A stretch of DNA of 64,000 bases from NCBI GenBank assembly GCA_028673005.1, contig CM054113.1, forward strand, positions 68,801,850-68,865,849, read 5' to 3'. Numbering within the stretch: the stretch's first letter is position 1; every line of letters begins with the position of its first letter. The position numbers and the translations under genes were made by a program. Under the pieces are notes generated by a model. The model did no database searches, was not told the origin of the DNA, and saw nothing but the letters and a program-made list of their open reading frames with translations. The stretch is from Tanypteryx hageni. Lineage: Eukaryota > Arthropoda > Insecta > Odonata > Petaluridae. Shown here one piece after another: positions 32,151-42,840 of this stretch.

Positions 32151-34448
32151 TGTTAACCTAGGGTGACCAGATTTTCAGGGATCAAAACCGGGACACGAAG
32201 AAGAAAATCTGGAACATAACCGGGACACAGCCGGAAAAAACTCGGGACCACATGTTGTTTTGTATTTTTGCTAGTTAAATGCAGATAAGTACTAAATGAA
32301 TGAATACCGCATATTTTTAATACAAATTTTATAAGTTGCAAGCTATAAAATACAAATATAATGCATGAAAAACTGAACAATATTGTTTTTACAAAAAATA
32401 AATAGTAATCATTTACTGGCTCATATAATAATATTTATCATCTGTAATAGTTGACATAATACACTCACAAAATGAAATATGTAAATGTTTTTGTTTACAA
32501 CTCTGCTACAACAAAAGCGAACCAAACAAAAATACCCTGTTCTTAACTATTTATTCAATTTAATTTCAGAGCAACTAGCAATGGCTGCGAATACTTGTTT
32601 GAAGAGTGAATTTCAGACAATAGGTTTTCATTTTCCAGTAAGAAAGAATGGAAATCGCAGCATGAAAAATTCAAGTATGGCTTTACTCCTATGATAGCTT
32701 TAACGGTAGTTATAGCTAATGTTTTTTTCGTCTGTCTAATTTGGTTTGTTAATGAAAAAAATTCTTTCGACAGGTACATTGCTGCCAGGTAGCACCAGTA
32801 CAAATTCAACTATGAATTTAATATTAACGCATGAAATACCTTTTTTTTTAAATGCACAAATAATGAAACCCATTTTTCTGCGACCGGTGTTTTATTTTCA
32901 GCCCATTTTTCAATTTCCCCATAAAAAAATTTACATAACACTCGGCACTTCGTCAAATAAATTATTTTCGTCAACCGAAATATTTGGATTATTGCTCTTC
33001 AAGTGGCGGTAGCATTTCTCTACCAATTCCCAAGTGGGTTTTTTCATGAGCAAAATCCAAGTGAAATGTTTATATTCCTGGTAATTACAGTGCAATCTTT
33101 TAATATATTCTATGCAAGTCTCAAAGAAGACTTCGAATAATTGGTAGAAGTCGCAAACATTAATATATCCACTATTACTCATTTCAAGAAGAATATTTTA
33201 GTTACATTTGTTAGAAACTTTTCTGATTTATGGGTTTGTAATTTTTCAATTAAACTGTCAATTATTAACATAATTACTGTGCTGGAAATGGTAATTATTT
33301 CGGAAGTTTCGCCTGAGAGACTTGAAAATTCGGAAACTCTATTTTTAATTCCTTGATACGCGTCAAAAAACGTACTACTAAAGGAATAAGTTTAAGATTA
33401 CCAGATTAGATGAATCAGTCATTACTTATAAAAAATTTGCATTTTCTAATTCTTTTACGATTTGATTCACCAGAAAAGGCATGAGGATATTTTTTACAAT
33501 AGCTACTGTTTTAAAACGAGCGCACGCAAACGTTTTACAATGTAATTTTTTTATAAGAGATGATAAGCAGCTTGCTGATCTAAAACTTTGGTTGTGGGTA
33601 ACAATGTGAAACGCCAAGGCACCTTCCGTAGCGGCAAGCTGTAAATCCTCAGTCTCGGGAAACACAGGGACAATGAAGCACGTGATTTTTTTATGACAGC
33701 CCTTGAGAACCACGGAACTTTTGTGTTTTTTTGACTTTAAATGATTCTGTATATCTGATTGTCCTCGATGTCCAATAGAAAACACACAGACACTCAACTT
33801 TCTCTTCATTCTTGCTTTTTTTATAAAAGGAAATTCCTTTTGAAAATTTTCATCAAACGAACACTTCCTTTTGCCAATAATGGTATATATTAAATAAATA
33901 CTTTTCACTTCTTCACCTCAGTTATTAACATAAATCGTGCTTTGGCTGTAGTTTTAGTTGTTGCTAAAAAGTAAAGTAGACTACACGAATAATACTCTTA
34001 CAATAGTAGCCCACATCCGCTACGCATTACGAATTGTAAGTAACTGACGCGTTCAGTCTCAGTAGCCAAAGTTAAAGTAATAGGGTCGAAATAATCTAAT
34101 AGAAGTTGATACCATGTGACATAAGAGACACAGAAGGAGATAAAATTGTGACAGTCAGACTAAGAAAATGTTGTCAGTGGCGAGTATTTTGGAACAACAA
34201 GGTTGAAACCCCAATGTAAATCTTATTACACAGTTTGTTTTAGATGTCTTAGGTGAATTTGTCCAATATTATGTGATTAAATTTAAATACATTTATTAAA
34301 ATTGCTGATGTTGATATTTTGTATAACAGAAATGAGCAATCCGGGACAAATAGGTGTCCTGGAGAAGTTTTTCGGGACAGTGGGTCGTTAAGTCGAAATC
34401 CGGGACTGTCCCCGAATTTACGGTACTTCTGGTCACCCTATGTTAACC
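32151..34448 (-). mobile_element. hAT transposon with terminal inverted repeats and perfect 8-bp TSD
   Basis: The element spans 32,159-34,440 (2,282 bp). It starts TAGGGTGACCAGA and ends TCTGGTCACCCTA, inverted repeats that continue imperfectly. The flanking octamers TGTTAACC at 32,151-32,158 and 34,441-34,448 are identical, the expected hAT duplication. Subterminal GGGACA and GGGACTGTCCC words are typical of this CAGGGTGACCAGA class. The internal transposase runs on the minus strand and is both frameshifted and internally deleted. Confidence 0.9.
32555..33908 (-). pseudogene. hAT transposase pseudogene (BED/TTF-like finger, minus strand)
   Basis: The N-terminal piece (33,908-33,426) reads KRKCSFDENFQKEFPFIKKA, then SIGHRGQSDIQNHLKSKKHK, which is the finger region of a well-known hAT group. 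It continues LAATEGALAFHIVTHNQSF and KTFACARFKTVAIVKNILMP. Downstream, in shifted frames, are TDSSN with the first catalytic Asp and YQGIKNRVSEFSSLSGETSE (about 33,390-33,290). 33,182-32,931 carries EVFFETCIEYIKRLHCNYQE and WILLMKKPTWELVEKCYRHL. 32,809-32,555 carries the C-terminal dimerisation region ending ENENLLSEIHSSNKY. The region that should hold the CxxH motif is missing between the second and third pieces, so about a third of the usual length has been lost. The first Cys pair of the finger is also damaged. It is non-functional as it stands. Confidence 0.88.
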
Positions 34449-36660
34449 CCCTCTTACACCTAAACCCCTTTGTCAAATATTTTAAATTTTCCACATAAAA
34501 TGTTAATACATATTTACAGATTACAGTGTAACTTTCAAAGAGGGTAAAAAAGTAAACAAATAACTACAATTTAAATATAATGTGTAAAAGAGATAAAAGA
34601 TTTAGTGAAATTTAAGTGGGAAAAACTAAGTACGAAAAGAACATTATATTTAGTAAAAGCCCACTTGCAGGAAAACACCCACAAGAAGGAGTGTGTGAAA
34701 AAAAACTGCGCAAACCTACAATGGAAGAGCTAAGGAAATTTATCGTATAATTAAATGTATAAAAAGTGCATATAATCAAGATGAATAATACTATATGAAA
34801 AGCCAGTGTTACAAGAAAAAAAAGACAAAGAAGGAGCAAAGGAGAAGGGTAAAAACAGTACAAATTTACGCAAGCAAACACTTTCATAGGTATACATACA
34901 CACATATAAACACAGAGAGAGGAACAGAACGATGGAGGGACGGAGTGATGGTAAGTTAGAAGGAAGAGGAATACTGGCATAGCGAAACGCCGCCAAGAAA
35001 TTTTTTTTAAAAATACAGTACTACCGCCGTAATACTGGGAGAAATTCGATTTCTACGATTGAACGGGTCATCTTGCTGGATCGTAATAACGTTCTCTTAA
35101 GGGTAGGTGGAGAGCTAGATTAGAAAATAAAAAACGACTTGGAAAAAAAGGGAGGAAAAGAAGTCGGTGACTCACTCGCTTATCTTCTTTCCTCCTGGAA
35201 ACTCATTGCGGTCGCTACGGTTATTTTTTCGAGAAATTTCTCGTGCTGGATAACGAGCGCATTTCCGGTTCACTGAATCTTCTCGCAAAAAAATTAACGG
35301 GTTCGGATTCGCTTTAAAATGAGTCACTCCGCGTAAGTGTCGAATGTTTCGAAAAATAAACCTATCCTTTATATAAATAAACCGGCATTTCATTGCAGTA
35401 TGTAGGTCCACACCTGAGCAGTACAGCCCCGTCGTGTCCAGGATTTTCTTTTTTGGGCGACTATACATTTTCATATTTTTTCATTTTTCATTATTTATTT
35501 TTTTTTCGTGGTATTATTTAACGTAAATTATCGCAAATTCAAACGAGTGCGCCGCAAGCGAAATTATTTACGCTGCACTTTGTGCATAAGTAAAATAAGG
35601 TTTCTAAAAAAGTACATCCTTTATCTAATTGTAAGCCAAAATAGCCTCGACCTAACCAACGGGTAATCAAGTTCTGTTGGTCGTAATTTTTTTTAGCATT
35701 TACAAGCGAAGCCATCTTTCAATCTCATAAGTTTCTCAGCAAATATACAGTTTAATATACAGAATTAATTTACATCACCCCATGCCGCTGCAGTTCTTTA
35801 AATTCTTACGGCGACAAAAGGAATCATTTCGCAATTTATCTTCGCGAGATTTTTTTTCACGGTTTACGATCGCATACCTCCGAGATGAGTAACGCAAAAG
35901 TGAATGAACTATGTACAAGGAAGAAAGATAGAGAGAGAGAGATTAAAAGGAGACGAGCGAGATGTGAGCAGGTATAATATGAATGGAGAGGAGGGATGAA
36001 GGGAGGAATGCGCAAACAGGTAGATGGAGATGTGTGCGAACGGGTTGAGTGAGAGAGAAAGCGGGAAATAGGGAGAGAGAACTGGAAAGGGAGAGTTGGT
36101 AGGATGGTTGAAATGTGGTGCGAGAAGGGGGAAAGAAGCTGACAGAGGGGAAAGTGGAGAGTGAGGGAGAAGGGAAGAGCATCAGAGGATAAAGGAAAGT
36201 GCGGAAGACAGCGTTAGGGGTGAAAGAGTTGCAGGAAAGGAAAGGCCAAGGTAAAAGCTACATATAGTTGAAACGATGAACGACTTTAAAGAGGAATAAT
36301 TGAAAATAATTTTGATGATAGATGAAAATAAATAAGTTACATCTATTACTATGTGCAAAGAATCCCTTTACAGCCGATGTTTTATGGACCTGCTTTAAGT
36401 TAGTAGATGAAAAAACGGACCATCCCTCGTGCACATTTACGGTGAGAATTGTCATTTTAATTGCCAAGAAGATCGGTGTGGACACCATCATTTTCTGCAC
36501 AGAGAATGATGCTAGACCATGTTAAATGATTCGGTAAGGTGCTCACACTGATATACTTCGTAATTAAAAATAATAGTTCTCATTGTCATGCATAAATACT
36601 AATTTGTTTCATCTACTAACTCAATAAGGATCAACATCGGGAGTAAAGGGCCCAATGAAA
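34449..36660. other. Spacer with a purine tract, no gene recognised
   Basis: The spacer holds a GA-rich tract at 35,925-36,240. ORFs at 34,612-34,996 and 35,943-36,182 read its pyrimidine complement or AT-rich DNA. The 67-codon ORF at 36,322 has no identifiable motif. Confidence 0.45.
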
Positions 36661-36671
36661 TATCCTTTACA

Positions 36672-36915
36672 GCTACATTTACCCTGCAGTTCACCGAACT
36701 GGTGGCTGGCAGGGGGTACAAATCATCAAAGAGTCTCCAACAAATTTCTCTCGCAGGTTTGATTCTCGTAGCGTGATCTCTGACAGTCCTAGGAAAAACC
36801 GAGCCTCGATATCGCTCTGTCCTACAATCGATCTCACGTATTTTTTCGTCGTGATAAGTGGGCGTTTCAGCTACACCTACAATCTCCTCGGCTAATCATT
36901 TCGACCTTTACTTAT
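36672..36915 (-). mobile_element. 3' end of a LINE, second copy
   Basis: On the minus strand an open frame without a start codon encodes AEEIVGVAETPTYHDEKIRE then IDCRTERYRGSVFPRTVRDH. This is colinear with the copy at 8.3-8.65 kb (PTYLGRQDSEDKIREIDC, RTERYRGSFFPRTIR). The 3'UTR contains CCCCCTGCCAGCCACC and ends GGGTAAATGTAG near 36,680. It is 5'-truncated. Confidence 0.72.
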
Positions 36916-38095
36916 CCAGAAGCGTAACCTAACGTTAAGTTGGCGATTTTCTAGCGATACCCGACCCAAATTCTTTAAATATATTTGTTTCAAGAATCCA
37001 GATGCTTTGCGTCGGACTATTTTAAACTGAAGTATGTGGCCTCTGAGCGATAGATAACAAAACCAACTACGTAACGCAAATGAAAATAATGGAACGAGAT
37101 ACCAAGAGTACACGAAGAGATAATCGATTGCAGAGGTACATCGCATAAAGTTGTCCCGCCTTTGCTTTGTGTCCTTACTGGGCAGTTAACTAATTACTAA
37201 CGTGATTCACCCAACATAGAACGCAGCTCCATTTCGAAGAAACATGGGATTAACGCAACCGCCATTACCGAAAAAATTGAAGTAGCGTCGAATACTAATA
37301 TACTCATATTTCGATCAAAAAGCATCTGTTTTATTTTTAAGTAAAATTTTGCTGTGCTTATACATAATATGCATGAGAAAATCATTTCGAGAAAGCATTC
37401 TAAGATAAAACACGCAATTCAATAAAAATCGACGTAAGTTTGGTATGATATTTCACGACGACCGCGCATACTATTTTGAGCTAAGAATAAAATTGACATA
37501 GGCAATCGATAAAGGTCGATAGAGAGACAGCCTAGCAGAGACGTATCGACAGCGAAACAGAGAGTGAGAGACAGAAAGGGAATGACAGGAGAGTGAAAGG
37601 GAGCGTGAGAGAGGGAGAGAAAGTAGTTTTTGTGTCGTCAGAGTGAGTCACTGAAGTAAAAAGAACGCCAATCTAGAAATAAAACCTCCATTTCTTCCCA
37701 CCCTCCCAAAGCACACACACCCTCTCCTTTTCTCTCGCTCACTCCCGCCATTCCCATAGTGTCCGCTCTCGATCCCAAGGACTGATTTTAAAGAGACCTA
37801 CCGATGCGATTCGTAAAACAACCCCAAGCATGAATTATTCAGGTCTAGCGAATACGAGAGCTTCTTCATCTTTATGGAACTGTACCGCTTTCAAAAGGGA
37901 GAAGGAGAGAAAGAGTTCTCTCCAGTATTCAAACTTCCTTGGGTGCTGGAGAGAGGGATTGGATTAGGAGCGAGTCTTAGAGAGTGTAAGGGATGGAATG
38001 GGTGAGAATAGTCGATAAGGGGAGAAATATTAGAGTGAGAGCTAGGAACAGACAGAGAGAGAGAGAAAGAGAAAACAAGTAAGATACCCTACCTA
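36916..38095. other. Spacer with GA-rich patches
   Basis: Purine-rich at 37,555-37,625 and 37,960-38,080. No gene recognised. Confidence 0.45.
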
Positions 38096-38325
38096 AAGTA
38101 AAGGATAAAAAAAAGCACGTTTTCCGATTTTTGGAGCCACCTAGCGGAAAATCTATGAACTACTTGGAAAATCCAAGATGTTAAAATTCATAGAATGATA
38201 AGAGCTATCAAATTCAAAGACAAATTTCCTAATATCTCTTAAAACAAAAAGGTTTATTGTCCACGGACGGACAGACAGAGTGATCACATAAGCACGTTTT
38301 TTTTTATTTTAAGAAAACGTGCCAA
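38096..38325. repeat. Candidate interspersed repeat
   Basis: AAAGCACGTTTTCCGATTTT near the start and ATAAGCACGTTTTTTTTTAT near the end bracket a 200-bp segment containing GGACGGACAGACAGAGTGAT. Repeats with a GACAGACAGA block followed by CACGTTTTT tails are common in invertebrates. The class was not determined. Confidence 0.35.
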
Positions 38326-39554
38326 AAACGGCGAAAAAAGATACAGCGAGGAAGATGAGAGAGGAAAATAAATAATGAGTTAATAAAGGGTGGATGAACA
38401 CTCGAACAGAAAATGAACTGCTTTTCAATGTAGGATTCCCAGGAGCACCACAAAGTCACGCCGCTATACTATTAATTTCGAAGATGGCTGAACCTCAAAA
38501 AGAAAGTACTGGTTAAAGAATGCGAAATAAATGGAGGGAACTGTGAAAAATAGATGGAGAATGATGGCGAAAAAGAGGCAAGAAGAAAGAGGAAGTGGGG
38601 CAGAACTGATGGAGGTGAAGTTACGAGGAATACATACCGTAGTTAATTTGTTCCACGTAATTGGACCGTTATGTGAATGTTAAAAGGAAGAATGCAAATT
38701 TTGCAGCAAAATCGATTGTGCAATCAATGAAACTTCTCCGAAACGGCGAAGTAATTTTTTGAGCAAAAATAAAAACTTGTGGCGGATGATCAACGACTGG
38801 CATCGTACAAAATGGTGCAGGGCGAAGAACTGAAAGCTGACTTCCGACGGGACGCAATCCGTAAAACGAACTACCAACGCACTTAGGCGACGTCAGTTTA
38901 GTATTGTTTTAATCTGTTCGTGGCCAGATGCAAGAAGAGAATATTGTCGACAAAATTATTCCGCCAGGACTTGACGCCAGCGTCGTCACCGTGAGCCTAC
39001 ATCGTCGTTAGAAACATCGCTGCCCGAGACAAAGCTGAATAGAGCAAAGGCGGCGGAGAGAGGGATAGTTAAAGATGGAGACAGAACGATTAAGAAATGG
39101 AAAAGTGACAAAGAGAGGCAGAAAAAAGAGAGGAAAACGGGAATATAGCGAAAGAAGACAAGGAAAAGAAGAACAGATTCCACGCGAAACCCATTAGCCG
39201 TCGCGATTATCGCCAAACCTCTAACGAGATTCGGAACGAGCAGACGGCGTCGGAAGACAATGCGAGGCGTGATGAGTAACGAGCACGCACCTCCTCGCAC
39301 GCCTTTTTCTATAATAGTTCGATTCCGAGAAAGGGATGCAGTGTAATTCTCACTGCGTCGCCACCGCTGCTGGTTTACTGCGTGGTATTAAAGCAACTAT
39401 TGTCGTTTTTTTTAGTCACGGGTGAGTCGTCAACCCCTAAAAATAAACTAAACAAACAATGAAGTGAATCATCCCCGTACTGCCTCCCAAGTTGAGATAA
39501 GATGGTAATTCGCTAGAGAAGTTCAGAGCTCGCATATGACTGAAAACAAAACTC
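38326..39554. other. Spacer, no gene recognised
   Basis: Purine-rich at 39,050-39,165. The overlapping ORFs at 38,669-38,877 and 38,986-39,300 are uninformative. Confidence 0.4.
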
Positions 39555-39630
39555 AAATATCAAAAATGAAAAATATTTAGTATATACTTATCTTGGGTAT
39601 CCCACAATAAAGTTATAAAAACTGTCTTCA

Positions 39631-39736
39631 TATACGTCTACATGATATACTGTAAGTCACCTTAATGGTGGATGGCAGGGGTTTCAGTGCACCAAAAGTT
39701 CCTAGTTTTCCCACGTTACCTTTTCCTATTATGTTC
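39631..39736 (-). mobile_element. LINE 3' tail inserted in the palindromic repeat
   Basis: CTACATGATATACTGTAAGT, CACC, GGTGGATGGCAGGGG and TTTTCCTATTATGTTCT match the 8.34-kb LINE 3'UTR word for word with scattered substitutions. The match stops abruptly at TTCTTCAG, where the repeat centre resumes. Confidence 0.65.
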
Positions 39737-39771
39737 TTCAGTGCTGATTCACCGAAAGTATAATCTAAAAG

Positions 39772-39826
39772 TGAATCGCCACTGAAGATGGCTACATTGT
39801 AGCCGAAATACGCATCTGATTTTTGC
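39772..39826 (+). ncRNA. Hammerhead-ribozyme-like motif, intact core (copy 2 right arm)
   Basis: From 39,782 the sequence reads CTGAAGA, T, then a perfect 6-bp hairpin GGCTAC-ATT-GTAGCC, GAAA, TACGCATC. This fits the hammerhead order CUGANGA, stem II, GAAA, short stem III, UH. The A of GAAA pairs with U of AUC, and the cleavage site would follow the C at 39,816. Stem I (GCCA against TGAT) is short and imperfect. Activity is inferred, not shown. Confidence 0.5.
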
Positions 39827-39839
39827 ATAACCTTGTTGT

Positions 39840-40146
39840 GTCTAATGCAGTGGTGCGCAACCTTTTTTAATAGCGGGCCACACAAACTTGGATAAATTTT
39901 CTAAGTGACACGAATTTTGATAAAAATACACTATTAATAAATAGATAATTTAAGTGCTTATGGTAGGTTGAATTTCCATACTAAAGCCATCTTTTTCACC
40001 CATTGATAGTTATCTTCCTCCCTAATGATTCGACGGTTAGGTAAGCCGATGGGTTAATAATATTGAAAAGTGCAAATTGTTTGAAGGCCCCGGGAGCCAC
40101 CTGAAATCGAGTCGCGGGCCACAGGTTGCGCACCACTGGTCTAGTG
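39840..40146. mobile_element. hAT MITE with TSD
   Basis: The element (39,848-40,138, 291 bp) starts CAGTGGTGCGCAACCT and ends AGGTTGCGCACCACTG, perfectly inverted over 16 bp. The flanking octamers GTCTAATG and GTCTAGTG match at 7 of 8 positions. Subterminal GCGGGCCACAC and GCGGGCCACAGG extend the symmetry. Confidence 0.85.
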
Positions 40147-40200
40147 GATCTACCTAAGATTGGTACATATCTTTTCAATTTTCTATAAGTACGATTGTCG

Positions 40201-41577
40201 TTGTATCAGGAATGTAATGACAAAGACATTCGAAAGGAATTCCTGTGAAACAAAGCGCAAAATCGAACCTCTGTTTTTTGCGGGAAAAAATATAACTGCT
40301 ATTAGTTCCTCGCTTCGCAGTGGGAACGTTCCAAAACTGAATATTGTTTTTTTTATTTTATCATCTCGCGATTAGCGATATTACGTCCGACATGAAGTAG
40401 CCAAGGAGACGAGAAAAACACGGAAAATCTCTCGCGATATCATTTGCATTATCGCACGAATCTATCGGCAACACGACCGCACACCTTGAACTTTTCCCTA
40501 CTCCCGCATTCCGAGCGATTGAATCCGAGAGATGTAAGATTTTCGATCCTTGTATCACATCATCGCGCGCTGGTTACACTCCGAGCAATCCGCATGCGCT
40601 CCAAAGAGTACATTTCCCGTCAGTACACGGGAGACAACCTGTTTTCTCGTAGAATGGTCTTCTCTATAGCCCAAAAAAGGTCTTCGCGGTTTGAGCCTCC
40701 GCTTCTGCCCCCGTAGTTCGTAGAGGGCAAGGGATGGTGGAGGGACACGACGCAATGGGCGCGGAAAAAAAAACGCGCCGCAATTGTTTCCGCCTCGTCG
40801 AATCCGAGACGGATAATGCACCGAGAGTGCTCCACGCGGTTCCCAGGCTGATATATTTTTTAAAAAAGACGGCTGGAGACGGGACAACCGTCTCGCACGA
40901 TTAAGTCGACGTATCTTCTTCTTCCTATCGACGACCTCGCGGAAATAAAGTCGAGAGGCGCGAAAAAAAAAAGAATCGCTAAAATCTTGCGTAAGGTTTT
41001 ATGAAGGCGGGTGTTGCGAAAAGATCGAATGCTATGTACTCCCCAAGGGAGAATCTGCGAGAGAGGACACGGTCGAACACACACAAGCGCGGGCAAACAT
41101 TAAAAAAATAAAAAGCAGGAACACGCTTGGCAGCCGTTCATTGTCGAATTAAGTGAAAAAACCAGGGGAAGGACGAAGGAAGTGACAGATGACGAGACCT
41201 AAAAATGGGTGAATAAGGCTTCCCTTGTTCGACGGTGTCATCGTAAAAAGACGCTTAATAAAGCGCAAGGTTACACAAACTCGCGCAACGGAGACGAATC
41301 GTGCGTCTCCATCTCTTTTTTGATGGAGAGGTGAGCGAAAAATGAAAGTGATGTGAAAGCCAGGTGGCGGGGTCGTAGAGAGAGAGGAGGCGGTCGCCTA
41401 GATACGGATTATTTGCCATTGGAAACGTTTTATTAAAAAAAAGAATGGATAATATGCAATATGACTCTTGAGGGACTGCAAAGAGAAGAGAAAGCTTGAT
41501 AAAATTAAGCATTCAAACAAAACTCAAATCGGAATAATGAGGTTGGGACGACGTTAACCAAATACATAAAGACAAAT
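40201..41577. other. CpG-rich spacer, no gene recognised
   Basis: The stretch 40,500-41,100 is CpG- and GC-rich with overlapping ORFs up to 110 codons on both strands. No motif was recognised. It could be an unmethylated island near an unseen gene. Confidence 0.35.
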
Positions 41578-41676
41578 CCTGATTTACCGCCCCCGATAAG
41601 GTGAAACCTTACCGCTTCAACGCCAATGTCAATGATGGACTAACGGTAGCGTTAAATCGGGGTTTCACTGTACATA
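41578..41676. mobile_element. Pogo/Tigger-like MITE
   Basis: Reversed, the right end begins TACAGTGAAACCCCGATTTA and the left side carries CTGATTTACCGCCCCCGAT, an imperfect inverse. A short palindrome AAGGTGAAACCTT lies inside. The element is small and non-coding. Confidence 0.4.
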
Positions 41677-42051
41677 ACTTCTTAACCTTTACTTTGTAAT
41701 TTCATACTAACGTGGCGCAATTCATGGCGTTCCGACGTACGGTTCACGCCTCAAAAGCTCACAAGCTTTCTTAAAACCTGCGATTTTTTCAAAACTCCAA
41801 GGTTACCAGCGATTGCATGGGAACCGAAACGATCGCCAAGAAACCGGAGACGATTCCGGATATAAAAACCTCATCCGAGAGTCGGAGGAATGATCAGATA
41901 ACGCGTGAATTATTCGACGGCAAGTGCTACAATGAAAGTTACATCACGTTTTTGGCACGGACGTGCAAAAACACGGTGGAGCGACAGTTGTTCTCCGCTT
42001 CGTCTAATTCCGTCGATGATGGTATCCCGAGGAAGAGAAAGATAGAGAAAG

Positions 42052-42082
<31 letters not shown>

Positions 42083-42629
42083 AATTGCCCAAATCTACGC
42101 AAAAACGCGATCCGTACAAACCGCGGAGGATTGAATTTCGTTCTTCCGTCTCCCTGGAGGCGAGATTTCCATGCGAATGGTCGCCGAGGTTTTATGAGGC
42201 GGTCTTTACAAAAAGTAAAATAAACTGAACGCTTTATGTTCAGGTCATGTCCTTCTGTCGGCATGTTTCATCTCCGATACTATTGGGCGGATTTTCATGA
42301 AGTTTGGTACTAAGGAATCTCTGGGATAATGGCAACAAGAAAATTATGCAAATGATTCATAATAATCCAAGCCATGTTTGCTCGGGGAAGACACGATTTT
42401 GCCGTCATATCTCGTAGAGTAAACATTAATCATGTCAAAGAAGTCTTCTGAGAACAGTTGCAGGATTAGTTATCCAGACATGATTAAACAACGCCTCTGG
42501 TCTTGCATTTCCTCTATTGTTATTTTCGCGGAAGCCTTCGTCGGTCGATCTAGGTTAAACGGCAACACGTATAAGATATTTGTGCACCTAGCCCTCTTGT
42601 AATACGGTGGATGCCTTCTGAGAAAGTGT
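41677..42629. other. Spacer with a microsatellite and a possible repeat
   Basis: A (TA)n-(GA)n microsatellite lies at 42,051-42,082. Around 42,235-42,330, TCTGTCGGCATGTTTCATCT and GGGCGGATTTTCATGAAGTT resemble dispersed repeats common in arthropods. The 82-codon ORF at 41,817 has no recognised domain and runs into the microsatellite. Confidence 0.4.
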
Positions 42630-42840
42630 CCCGTAAAATAACAGCAAAACCAGACGCCCATATCGGCTACAAGATAGACGTCTTCAGTGGTGACAGGCAC
42701 TAAGATCGGTGGATCACCACTGAAGAAGAGTTCTTGCTTATACCAAGCGTATTGCTACTTCCTAAGTTGCCAATGGTATCATTAAAACATCTTGGCAGAT
42801 CATTTATCTCCAATAGCCGTAAAAAAAACCTTACGAGAGA
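42630..42840. repeat. Palindromic hammerhead-like repeat, copy 3 (head-to-head arms)
   Basis: TCTTCAGTGGTGA (42,681-42,693) and TCACCACTGAAGA (42,714-42,726) are perfect 13-bp inverted repeats separated by 20 bp. The left arm on the minus strand continues as CTGAAGA, CGTCTATCTTGTAGCC, GATA (degenerate GAAA), then TGGGCGTC and TGGTTTTG. The right arm has decayed beyond CTGAAGA. ATCTCCAATAGCCGTAA at about 42,808 is a displaced arm flank. Confidence 0.55.

Larger units (their letters stand above)
39555..40200. repeat. Palindromic hammerhead-like repeat, copy 2, carrying nested insertions
   Basis: The left arm flank (39,575-39,625) reads ATACTTATCTTGGGTATCCC followed by ATAAAGTTAT, the inverse of the family flank. 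A minus-strand LINE tail (39,631-39,736) then interrupts the left arm. The centre GCTGATTCACCGAAAGTATAATC and the right hammerhead arm follow (39,742-39,826). CATAACCTTGTTGTG is broken by a hAT MITE at 39,848-40,138, and the arm resumes as TGGATCTACCTAAGATTGGT through TTTTCAATTTT at about 40,185. The order of events is repeat first, then LINE tail and MITE. Confidence 0.65.

Noticed and set aside
34612..34980. 122-codon minus-strand ORF rich in Phe/Leu/Cys with hydrophobic stretches
   Set aside because: The hydrophobicity comes from AT-rich and CTC/TTC-rich antisense sequence. There is no defined helix spacing or splice context comparable to the 52.5-kb ORF.
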